Source: an uncultured Prevotella sp. (lineage in GTDB: Bacteria; Bacteroidota; Bacteroidia; Bacteroidales; Bacteroidaceae). From it: a stretch of 58,533 nucleotides of DNA. The stretch covers positions 1-58,533 of the forward strand of contig CAKQSF010000013.1 of the NCBI GenBank assembly GCA_934272845.1, written 5' to 3'. Both the position numbers and the translations under genes were made by a program. The notes under the pieces were generated by a model. The model saw only the letters and a list, made by a program, of their open reading frames with translations, ran no database searches and was not told the DNA's origin. Shown one piece after another: positions 27,943 through 37,000 of the stretch; positions within the stretch are counted from its first letter, which is position 1, and each line of letters starts with the position of its first letter.

Positions 27943-28160
27943 ATTTCCGAAATTTACCATTTTCCACCAGTCCAACATCCTTAAGTATAACTTGTTAATG
28001 CTCAACAGTTTACACACTCAGTAGTTAAAGACATTGTTTTCCTGACGTAATTAGGCCCTAATTACATTACAATTAAGCCCTTATTACATAACAAAAGCAT
28101 CCAAATCACGACGCGATTTGGATGCTTTTATCGTATTTCCGAAATTTACCATTTTTCACA
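27943..28160. repeat. 218-bp compound intergenic element, copy 2
   Basis: End repeats begin at 27943 and 28135 (192 bases apart, exactly as in copy 1 at 13121). An imperfect TAATTAGG palindrome lies near 28047-28086, and a 15-base perfect hairpin (28093-28107 with 28115-28129) follows, with TTTTATCG after it. The sequence between the ends is largely diverged from copy 1, but length, order and stems are kept. Confidence 0.8.
28093..28132. terminator. Hairpin in repeat element, possible rodA terminator
   Basis: AAAAGCATCCAAATC pairs perfectly with GATTTGGATGCTTTT around a seven-base loop and is followed by TTTTA. It may end rodA transcription about 190 bases after its stop. Confidence 0.55.
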
Positions 28161-28229
28161 TGCCCTAGGTTGATACCACAAAATAAGTGAATAATTACAA
28201 GTTCTCTTCTTCCTTTGATAAAAATTTTC

Positions 28230-28237
28230 TAACTTTG
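28230..28237 (+). promoter_or_regulatory. Predicted -7 box before the GNAT gene
   Basis: TAACTTTG lies 52 bases before the ATG at 28289. Its place downstream of the alternative in-frame ATG at 28187 argues for the later start. Confidence 0.45.
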
Positions 28238-28288
28238 CAGCCACAAAAGTACCTACCATTGAAACAACTACAACTTTTTGACAACAAC

Positions 28289-28783
28289 ATGACAACATAT
28301 TCTGATTATAACATCAGACGTATCAGGGAGGAGGACGACGCTTCTATACTCCGCATTGTGCGCAACGCCTTTGAAGAATTAGACGCTCCACGCATAGGAT
28401 CTGTGTACGACGATCCCAGAACTGAGCATCTTTCTCGTGAGTTCCTGCATAAGGATGCGGAATACTGGGTGATAGAGAAGGACGGAGAAGTGCTGGGCGG
28501 TTGCGGTTTTTACCCCACGGAAGGTCTGCCCGACGGCATGGCGGAGATTGTGAAGTTGTATTTCTCGCCAGCATTGCGCGGCAAGGGCATGGGGCGCAAA
28601 ATGCTTGACTATATTGCAGGGCGTGCTAAGGGGAAGGGGTATAAGAAACTTTACATAGAGTCGTTTCCTCAATTCTGCAACGCCGTGAGGCTATATGAAC
28701 GCTTCGGATTCAGGCATATTGCTCACGCCTTGGGCAACTCTGGACATCCTGCCGTAACTATATACATGGAGAAAGACATATAA
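28289..28783 (+). CDS. GNAT-family N-acetyltransferase
   Basis: This 164-residue cytoplasmic protein (MTTYSDYNIRRIREEDDASI) has the complete GNAT fold. It has the N-terminal R-x-x-x-x-D strand-helix, the GGCGFYPTEG strands, the acetyl-CoA loop in FSPALRGKGMGRKML (R/Q-x-x-G-x-G/A) and a C-terminal ARLYERFGF-like element (AVRLYERFGFRHI). The substrate is unknown. The start at 28289 is preferred over 28187, since the extra 34 residues would be low-complexity and lie across the promoter box. The next gene begins 52 bases downstream on the same strand. Confidence 0.9.
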   Translation: MTTYSDYNIRRIREEDDASILRIVRNAFEELDAPRIGSVYDDPRTEHLSREFLHKDAEYWVIEKDGEVLGGCGFYPTEGLPDGMAEIVKLYFSPALRGKGMGRKMLDYIAGRAKGKGYKKLYIESFPQFCNAVRLYERFGFRHIAHALGNSGHPAVTIYMEKDI

Positions 28784-28834
28784 ACTCTCCACTGTCTTTA
28801 TTTAGGATAACACACAAACACACTACAACACATA

Positions 28835-31222
28835 ATGCTGATAACGGATAACATCTTACGAAAGGTATGGATTATTGCGTCCATACTCATGCTATCGTCT
28901 ACCCTACTCCACGCACAGGAGGAGGATGAACTGCGTCCCCACTACGTAAAAGGTGACACTCTCGCCTTCTATACCGACGCTTTCGTACTGCCAGAGGGGG
29001 CTATGCTCGACAGGATGCTTCGCAAACTGCCTGGCGTTACGTACTACAGTAGCGGAAAGGTGGAGATTGACGGTGTGACTGTTAAGGAAATTCAGGTGGA
29101 CAACAAGACGTTCTTCAAGAACGCTATGGCTTCTATCGTCAGCCGACTGCCTGCTTACGCCATTCTTGTTGTGAAGTTTTACGACTATGACCAAGGCAAA
29201 CGCATGACCGTTACCTTAAAGAAGGAATTCTCGGGCAAATGGTTTGCGGACTTCTCGGCGGCTGGAGGACCAGACAATCGCTACTCTGACAAAGCGTTTG
29301 TTATGCACAAGGACAAGAAACTTCGCCTCACCGCATACGCCAACGTCAACGACATTAACGACTCGCGACAACCTGGACAGGAAACGGAATGGTCGCCAGC
29401 GGAGGTCGCGAAGAACCAACGTACCACGCAACTGGCTGGTGTGGACTATCTCTTGAAGAAGAAGAAGTATGACGTCACGGGCTACACCACATTCAACCGC
29501 ACCGTTACCACGTCGGCAACGGAGACTAATCGTATGGATTTCCTAACTGACGGCATCGTTAGGCAAAACACTTCTGCCAACGGACGTAATGAGAAGATAA
29601 AGATTGACACCTATCATGACTTTCACACTATGGCTGGTAAGGTGGACATTCACGTAAAACCTAAGTTTACTTACAACAGCGGTGACAACGAGACTGAGAC
29701 TCTCGGCAGTCTGCTTCGCAACGATAGTACGCTGATAAACGATAGTCGTAGTACAACGTCCACTACGTCTAACGACTACACTGCTGGGCTGGCAGCAACA
29801 GCCAGTATAAAGTTTGACAACAAAAGGAAGCAGATAAAGTTTGAGGCTGGAGCCACAAACAAAGGGAAGACACAGGACAAGAACAGCGTGGACAGGGTGG
29901 ATTATTACGATGCATCCATTGACTCCGTGTACAACTACCGCCAACGTCTCTACACTACTCCTAACAATCACACGGACTATTACGGCAAGTTAGGGTATAT
30001 ATGGCTCACGAAACACACGCTCGGAACTATACAATATCAATACAAACACTCACACGAACATGAGGCGATGGAGGAGAATGGCGACACCTACGGCAACAGT
30101 TTCGACCGCAGGGAAAATGGTACTTACCACGAGTTTCTAATGAAACTACGATGGGGAGTAAACACACGTCACGGTGTGTGGAGTGCCAACGCGTACCTGC
30201 CATTAGGTTACAACATTCTCGACAGGCAGTATATGCGTGAGGACTACATGGGGAAACGCACATTACGCTACACCACTTTCAATGTTAAAAACACTTACCT
30301 ACAATGGCGTAGCAACAACCTTCGTCATAAGGCTACGTTGCTTTTTGAACGCACTACAACCGTGCCCGACTGTGACATGATGACCAACGTTACCATAACG
30401 ACTGACGTTCAGAAGTATTACAAGGGCAACGAACAGTTGCGTAACGCTACGCTTTACGACTGGAAGTTAAACTACACCTACCTCAGTGCGGACATGCTAC
30501 ATGAGTACGGCATACAGATAGACCGTCAGTTTACGCATAACGCTATTGTAAACAAGTTGTGCTTCGACCGTCCTACGGGCAGAAAACTCTATACTTACGA
30601 CAACATTAACGGAAACAACGCTACCACCGTGCGACTTACATTGGGTGTACCGCTCAACGCTTCTCACTCACTTCGTCTTCACAATCTGCTCATAACGTCA
30701 GTGGAACACAAAGCAAGTTTGGAGGAAACGGCAACCTCCACCGTGGTTAAAGACGCAAAGGTCGTTGGCATTGACAACGACTTCAGATTAAAATATAATT
30801 TCGGCAACCAGTACATAACATTTCGCACACGCTTCCGCATGACCGAATCGCGCAGCGGAGGTAAGACGACAAACCCTATGGACTGGGAATACGGGCTACT
30901 TGGACAAATGCACCTGCCATGGCAGGTCGGTGTATCAAGCAGCCTGACTATGTACGTGCGCCGCAAGTACTCCAACGAACAACTCAACACGACAAACGTT
31001 GTATGGGATATGCGCATAGTACGCCCATTTCTCAACAACAGCCTACTCGTTGTACTGGAGGGCTTCGATCTTCTCCGTCAACTAAAGCACATAGAGACAA
31101 CTATCGGCGCAAACTATGTCAGCACACAGCGCACCGATGTTACCCCGTCATACGCCATGGCGTGCGTGGTATACCGCCTGAACTACAGTAACAAGAAATA
31201 CCGCAAGGCTATATGTTGGTAA
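28835..31222 (+). CDS. TonB-dependent-receptor-like outer-membrane protein (truncated N-terminal domain)
   Basis: This 795-residue protein has a signal peptide ending near LLHAQ. A plug-like segment follows directly (VKGDTLAFYTDAF, MLDRMLRKLPGVTYY, VEIDGVTVKEIQVDNKTFF) and then about 650 residues of alternating barrel strands ending in VVYRLNYSNKKYRKAICW. It resembles Bacteroidetes outer-membrane barrels with a TonB-plug-like domain. It lacks the carboxypeptidase-D-like domain and any recognisable TonB box that usually precede the plug. No SusD-like partner is adjacent, so it is not a standard SusC. The transported ligand is unknown. Confidence 0.8.
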   Translation: MLITDNILRKVWIIASILMLSSTLLHAQEEDELRPHYVKGDTLAFYTDAFVLPEGAMLDRMLRKLPGVTYYSSGKVEIDGVTVKEIQVDNKTFFKNAMASIVSRLPAYAILVVKFYDYDQGKRMTVTLKKEFSGKWFADFSAAGGPDNRYSDKAFVMHKDKKLRLTAYANVNDINDSRQPGQETEWSPAEVAKNQRTTQLAGVDYLLKKKKYDVTGYTTFNRTVTTSATETNRMDFLTDGIVRQNTSANGRNEKIKIDTYHDFHTMAGKVDIHVKPKFTYNSGDNETETLGSLLRNDSTLINDSRSTTSTTSNDYTAGLAATASIKFDNKRKQIKFEAGATNKGKTQDKNSVDRVDYYDASIDSVYNYRQRLYTTPNNHTDYYGKLGYIWLTKHTLGTIQYQYKHSHEHEAMEENGDTYGNSFDRRENGTYHEFLMKLRWGVNTRHGVWSANAYLPLGYNILDRQYMREDYMGKRTLRYTTFNVKNTYLQWRSNNLRHKATLLFERTTTVPDCDMMTNVTITTDVQKYYKGNEQLRNATLYDWKLNYTYLSADMLHEYGIQIDRQFTHNAIVNKLCFDRPTGRKLYTYDNINGNNATTVRLTLGVPLNASHSLRLHNLLITSVEHKASLEETATSTVVKDAKVVGIDNDFRLKYNFGNQYITFRTRFRMTESRSGGKTTNPMDWEYGLLGQMHLPWQVGVSSSLTMYVRRKYSNEQLNTTNVVWDMRIVRPFLNNSLLVVLEGFDLLRQLKHIETTIGANYVSTQRTDVTPSYAMACVVYRLNYSNKKYRKAICW

Positions 31223-31324
31223 GATAAGGCTTTAACACACAAAATCTACTTCGATATGTTAGAGTTATTGGGCGTTTTTGACAAATAAATACAACGAAAA
31301 GTATTATATTTTTATATTTTTTCT

Positions 31325-31332
31325 TACCTTTG
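31325..31332 (+). promoter_or_regulatory. Predicted -7 box of the NRPS/partner-switch cluster
   Basis: TACCTTTG lies 20 bases before the ATG of the phosphatase gene, after a long AT-rich stretch. No clear -33 TTTG is seen at 20-base spacing. Confidence 0.45.
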
Positions 31333-31351
31333 TAGCCAAATAACCATCAAT

Positions 31352-33688
31352 ATGAAGAAGGTATATATCTCTTTCTCACTACGGTTATACTTATATGTAC
31401 TATTTATTACCGTAGTGATATTCGGCTGTATAGCGGTCGTCTTCTACTCTTATTGTCGACAGCGAGAAGAGAAACAAGCCGTTCTTTATACTTTTGCCCT
31501 ACAAGGAAACTTGCTTCAAAAACTGAATGATGAACTTGTTAGCATAGAGTCTGCTGTGGATTTAACTGCCAAGCAAATGCAGAATACGCCATACGTAGAA
31601 CATTCAAAACTGGTAAATTTCATGCAGTTGCTTGTACAAAATAACTCATCTATATTAGGTGTAGGATTTATATCTTACCAAGATGAAGAAAAGCAAGACA
31701 CGCTTACACCACTTGAATATGTCTACAAGGATAAGCATGGCATTTTGCAACATAGGCATTTACCCAAGACACAGTATAGGTATCAAGGAGAACCATGGTA
31801 TATAGATGCAGTAAACAATCAGGAAGGACAATGGACCGAACCTTATTTAGACAAGTGGGGAAGCCATGACAGGATGGTGTCTTACGCTATTGCCATAAAA
31901 GATAACCACAAGAGACTGAGAGGAGTGGTCGTGGCAGATGTGGCTTTGGAGAATTTAGCGTCAGACGTAGACAAGGTTAAGCCTTTTAAAGATAGTTACT
32001 CTTTTATTCTTAGCAAGAAAGGAGTGGTGATTACGCATCCTCATACACGTTTTATCATGCGCAACACAGTCTTTTCTATGGGGCGTATCTTGCAAGATAG
32101 CGATTACTATGAAATAGGAAAGAATATGCTGGCAGGCAAAAAGGGCATGTTACACGGCAACCTGCAAGGTACCGATGTGCTGGTTTGTTATGCTCCTCTG
32201 CCGCATGTAGGGTGGTCGGTATGCAGCATATGTCACTTCTCTACTATAATGTCTGAATTAGGGTCTGTTACATATACTATTCTGATAATACTTATTCTCG
32301 GTTTGTTACTATTGGCTGTATGTGTACATTTCATCGTGGTTCGAACGTCTAAGCCTATACGTCAGATGACGGATGCAGCATACCTTATTGCACAAGGAGA
32401 CTTTCATGCTGCCTTGCCTGAGGTAAAGACAAAGGACGAGTTACGCAAACTACACGATGCCTTTGCCTTCATGCAACAGTCTATATGTACTTATATCAAA
32501 AATTTAGAGCATACTACCCGCGCCAAGGAAAGGATTGAGAGCGAACTGAACGTAGCACATCGCATTCAGATGTCTATTATACCAAACGAAAATGCCTTAC
32601 GCCAAGCCAATGAGTACATTGACCTAGACGCCATGTTGAAGCCTGCACGCGAAGTGGGTGGAGATTTTTATGACTATCAGATAAAGGATAACCAACTTTA
32701 TTTTGCTATTGGCGATGTTTCGGGCAAGGGAATAGCAGCCTCTCTTGTTATGTCCATCACATGCACTTTGTTACGTAGCATAACGCAATGGCACAGTTCG
32801 CCCAGCGAAATTGTGACCTTACTTAATGAGGCTTTGTCACAGAATAACCAAGCCAATATGTTTGTCACCTTATTCCTTGGACGCTTGGATTTAGCAACAG
32901 GCCGACTCGTTTATTGCAATGCAGGGCATAACCCACCATATTTATTCTCTGTCGCTGATGGTTGTAAAAAGTTACCTGTTGTGCCGAACTTATCTTTGGG
33001 GATATTTGGAAGTTTTAATTATCAAGAGCAGAGCGTAGTATTGCAGAAACACCAGTCACTACTGCTGTATACCGATGGCCTCACAGAAGCAGAGAACATA
33101 ACAAAGCAGCAAATGGGAAAACAGAGAGTAGAAAACGTTTTGGCTGACAATGCTGGGAAGTCTGCTCACGAAATTCTTACCATTTTGAAGCAGGAGATGG
33201 ATAAATTCGTAGATGGAGCGACACAGAGTGATGACTTGACTCTTCTAACCATTGGCTATGGACAGAAAGACTATAATACTTTGGTCCTGCACAATCGCCT
33301 TGAAGAGTTGGAGAAGTTGCCTCCATTCGTAGAGAAAATAGGCAAAGACTTATCGTTACCATCATCTTTGACTAATTCGATCAATTTGGCATTGGAGGAA
33401 GCGTTAGTCAATGTAGTCTACTATGCATACCCCGAAGGGAAGATGGGAGAAATAATCCTAAAGGAAAGTTTTGATTATAACAAATCCCTACTTCTTTTCG
33501 AACTTATTGATAGTGGCAAACCGTTTAATCCTACCACGGTAAAAGAGGCTGACATATCGTTAGGGATAGAAGAAAGACCTGTGGGAGGATTGGGTATTTT
33601 CATGATGCGTAAATTGATGGATGAGGTAACTTACAAACGGGAAGAGGGGAAAAACATACTGGTAATGATAAAGAAAATAACAAAATAA
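31352..33688 (+). CDS. Membrane sensor PP2C phosphatase (SpoIIE/RsbU-like) fused to an RsbW-like kinase domain
   Basis: This 778-residue protein has two membrane helices (about 11-33 and 305-330) bracketing a dCache-like sensor (WYIDAVNNQEGQWTEPY near 149-165). A HAMP linker (about 330-385) and a SpoIIE-type PP2C domain (about 395-635) follow, with metal-binding motifs GGDFYDY (436), GDVSGKG (454), TDGLTEA (574) and QSDDLTLL (625). The C-terminal 140 residues are a GHKL ATPase of anti-sigma-kinase type: N box LEEALVNVV (681), G1 box DSGKPFNP (720) and G2 GGLGIFM (745). RsbU-type domains dephosphorylate STAS proteins and RsbW-type domains phosphorylate them, so opposing activities may share one chain. 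The STAS gene follows after 31 bases and the NRPS after that. Confidence 0.9.
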   Translation: MKKVYISFSLRLYLYVLFITVVIFGCIAVVFYSYCRQREEKQAVLYTFALQGNLLQKLNDELVSIESAVDLTAKQMQNTPYVEHSKLVNFMQLLVQNNSSILGVGFISYQDEEKQDTLTPLEYVYKDKHGILQHRHLPKTQYRYQGEPWYIDAVNNQEGQWTEPYLDKWGSHDRMVSYAIAIKDNHKRLRGVVVADVALENLASDVDKVKPFKDSYSFILSKKGVVITHPHTRFIMRNTVFSMGRILQDSDYYEIGKNMLAGKKGMLHGNLQGTDVLVCYAPLPHVGWSVCSICHFSTIMSELGSVTYTILIILILGLLLLAVCVHFIVVRTSKPIRQMTDAAYLIAQGDFHAALPEVKTKDELRKLHDAFAFMQQSICTYIKNLEHTTRAKERIESELNVAHRIQMSIIPNENALRQANEYIDLDAMLKPAREVGGDFYDYQIKDNQLYFAIGDVSGKGIAASLVMSITCTLLRSITQWHSSPSEIVTLLNEALSQNNQANMFVTLFLGRLDLATGRLVYCNAGHNPPYLFSVADGCKKLPVVPNLSLGIFGSFNYQEQSVVLQKHQSLLLYTDGLTEAENITKQQMGKQRVENVLADNAGKSAHEILTILKQEMDKFVDGATQSDDLTLLTIGYGQKDYNTLVLHNRLEELEKLPPFVEKIGKDLSLPSSLTNSINLALEEALVNVVYYAYPEGKMGEIILKESFDYNKSLLLFELIDSGKPFNPTTVKEADISLGIEERPVGGLGIFMMRKLMDEVTYKREEGKNILVMIKKITK

Positions 33689-33719
33689 ATAAATCATATC
33701 TTTAACTCATACTATAATT

Positions 33720-34022
33720 ATGAAAATAACAACGAGTAAAATTGAAGATACAGTTAATATCTGTTTAGCCGGACGTATGGATACTATTCGTACCGTAGAG
33801 TTTCAAAATATGATCGACGAGTTGTCTGATGAGGATGCTGGTCACGTAGTAGTTAATTGTAAAGACCTTGAGTATATTAGCAGTTCTGGTTTGCGTGCCT
33901 TCATCGCTCTGCTGAAGAAAGCGCAGAGAAATGGCGGAAAGGTAGAACTGTTACAACTTAATGACAACGTGAAAGAGGTGTTTGACATGACTGGTGTCTC
34001 ATCTTTGTTCGGAATTTCTTAA
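33720..34022 (+). CDS. STAS-domain anti-anti-sigma-type protein (RsbV/SpoIIAA-like)
   Basis: This 100-residue single-domain STAS protein shows CLAGRMDTIRTVEFQ near 15-29, VVVNCKDLEYISSSGLRAF near 43-61 and VFDMTGVSSLFGI at the end. The Ser before Gly-Leu (about Ser56) sits where SpoIIAA and RsbV are phosphorylated. The Asp usually two residues earlier is Ser here. It is cytoplasmic. Encoded between a PP2C/kinase sensor and the NRPS, it is the obvious substrate of both the PP2C domain and the RsbW-like domains of this cluster. The protein it binds in turn (anti-sigma factor or other) is not encoded nearby. Confidence 0.93.
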   Translation: MKITTSKIEDTVNICLAGRMDTIRTVEFQNMIDELSDEDAGHVVVNCKDLEYISSSGLRAFIALLKKAQRNGGKVELLQLNDNVKEVFDMTGVSSLFGIS

Positions 34023-34082
34023 ACGTTTGTCATCAGAAAGTGTCTTTCATAAGTTGTTTTATACTTACAAACTAATGCCATT

Positions 34083-37000
34083 ATGACTAAAACTTATCCT
34101 TTATGCCAATCTCAACTTGGCGTGTTCATAGAATGTCAAGAAGAACCAGAAACCACACAATATTGTCTTGCGGCTCGCTTATTGTTACCTGCCAACGTAA
34201 AAATGGAGCGCATGGAGCAAGCACTTCGTCAGGTGATTGACACCCGTGAGATTCTTCATACCCGTATCATTCTCGATGATAATGGGAATCCTCGTCAGTA
34301 TATAGATAAGAACATGGTGATACCTGTAGGCAAACACCAGATGAATGACGAAGATGCTGACGCATTTATAGATTCTTATGTTCGCCCTTACGCATTATTA
34401 GGCGAAGAGCCTTTGTGTCGCTTTGACTTGGTGGAGACTCCTACACGAAAGATGTTGGTTTACAGTCTGCACCATATTATTGCCGATGGTACCACCTTCT
34501 TCGGACTGTTTCCTAAACAAGATTTAGAGAATGCTTATCAAGGCAAGGTACTGGAGCCTGAACAAAAACTTCTCTACGATTTCGCTATAGAAGAGGAGCA
34601 ACTAACGGAAAAACCTGCCTATGCCGCAGCAGCAGATTACTATTACAAGAAGTTTGAAGGGGTAGAATTTGCCAATTTAGCAGGCAGCAACACCACCCGA
34701 ATGGGTAATACCATCATCTTATATGACGAATTACAGACATCACCCATCAAGATTTTTTGCGAAAAGGTAAATATAAAAGACAATATATTGTTGCAGTCGG
34801 CTTACAGTTTGGTGCTGTCCAGATTGTGTCGCAAACAACAAGTGGCTTATACATCTGTACGTCACGGTCGTTTCGACAAATCGTTATGTCAGTCGTATGG
34901 TATGTTTGTCAAGAGCGTACCCGTGCTTATAGACGCCGCACCAAATATGTCGGTGGCTGATTTCGTTGGCAAGATGGCGGAGGAATGGAAATCTACTTAT
35001 CAGATGGCAGATTATTCATTCTCAGACCTTTGTGCCAATATACACCAGAAACCTACTGTTAGTTTCTCTTACCAAGGCAATAGAATGAGTAAAGATTTTA
35101 GCCTGAATGGGGAAAAGGTAGATTTCTTGCAATTACCAAGCAAACTTACGGGTACAGACCTTACGATGCTGGTATACCAGCGTGATAACACCTATGAGAT
35201 AAGAGTAGTGGCAAGCGATGCCTTGTACGACAGAACCTTCATACAACGATTCGTAAACGCTGTGAAAGTTTGCGCGCAACAACTCATCGACCACTGGACA
35301 GATTCGCTGAAAGACATATCCATTGTCTCTGAAAGTGAGAGACAAGAACTGATAAACTTAGGAACTGGCGACATCTTAGAGTATGATAAAAGCAAGACAT
35401 TAGCGGACTTATTTGTTGACCAAGCAAGACTAACACCAGACGCAGAGGCAGTGGTTTATCAAGACCATCACTACACTTACCGCGAGTTAGACGAACTGAC
35501 GACTCGTCTTGCCATCTACTTGCGACGTGAACATGGTGTGAAGAAAGAGACTGTTGTCGGCATAATGATAGACCGTAGCGAGTGGATGGCTATATATCCA
35601 CTGGCTGTTATGAAGGCTGGTGGTGCGTATATGCCGCTCGATTTTAAGTTCCCAGAAGACCGTCTTTCATACATGGTTGAAGACGCACAGGTGAAGTTGA
35701 TTCTTTCAGAAAAGCAACTTGTCAAGGAATCAATGCCAGGTTTTAATGGGAATGTGCTGAATGTAGAGGATATAGAAGCGAAGTTAGCAGACATTTCTTA
35801 TCACCAAGAAGACGGAGATGTGGAAATATTACAGGAAGATAAGCCTCAACCATCCAATGCCTTTGTGGTTCTTTATACATCAGGTTCTACGGGACGTCCA
35901 AAGGGATGCGTACTGGAGCACCATTGTATTGTAAGTTTCTGCCATTGGTATGATAGCGACCTTCAGATAACTCCTCATGATCGTATGGCGGCATACGCCA
36001 ACTTTGGCTTTGATGCACACATGAGTGACCTATATCCTTTCTTGGTTGCTGGTGCTTGTGTACATATCTTGCCATCTGACATCCGCATGGACTTGACCAG
36101 TGTTCACCAATATATGGAAGACCATGCCATAACTTTTGCTTTCTTTACTACCCAGATAGGAGTACAGATGGCTACGCTCTTCGAGTATAAACACCTGCGA
36201 GCAATGATGGTTGGTGGCGAGAAATTGTTGCCTTTCAAGAAGCCTAACTTCCAGTTCTATAATGCATACGGTCCTACAGAATGTACACTTTGCTGCACTG
36301 CATATAAGATACGCTATGACAACGAGGACGCACCTATCGGACATGCGCTTGCTAACGTTCGTCTATACGTAGTGGACGAATCGCTCCATTTAGTACCTAA
36401 GGGCATAGCAGGCGAACTGTGTATAGCGGGAGAAGGCGTAGGACGTGAGTACCTTCACAATCCTGAGATGACTGCGGCTAAGTTTGTTGAGGTTGACGGT
36501 GAACGTATGTATCGCACGGGCGACCTCGTACGCTGGAACGAAAACGGTGAACTCGTCTTTATCGGACGAATTGATAACCAAGTAAAACTGCGTGGCCTGC
36601 GAATTGAAATAGGCGAGATTGAGTCTGTGCTTTCTCGTTTCAATTCCATAAAGATGTCAGCAGTTGTTGTAAAAGAGGTTCATGGTGTACAAATGCTATG
36701 TGCCTATTACACTTCTGAGCAGGATATTGACACTAACGAGTTACAAGCCTTCTTGCAAAAGAGTTTGACAGACTTCATGGTGCCAGAAATCTATATGCAG
36801 TTGAAGGAGATGCCTTTGACGCCTAATGGCAAAGTAAACAGAAAGGCATTGCCTGAACCTGTTGTAGAGAATGGTGAGATTATTGCTCCTGAGACTGATA
36901 TGGAAAGGAAACTCTTCGATGTGGTAGCAGACCAGTTGAAGACTACAGACTTCGGGGTTACCACCAATCTTATCTCTATGGGACTTACCTCTATTGGTGC

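Noticed and set aside
28187..28288. Upstream in-frame start for the GNAT gene
   Set aside because: The additional residues do not belong to the GNAT fold, and a TAACTTTG promoter box lies inside the extension.
33689..34082. Sigma factor or separate anti-sigma factor within the NRPS cluster
   Set aside because: I looked for helix-turn-helix or sigma-like coding sequence between and around the PP2C, STAS and NRPS genes. The spaces are 31 and 60 bases and hold no gene.
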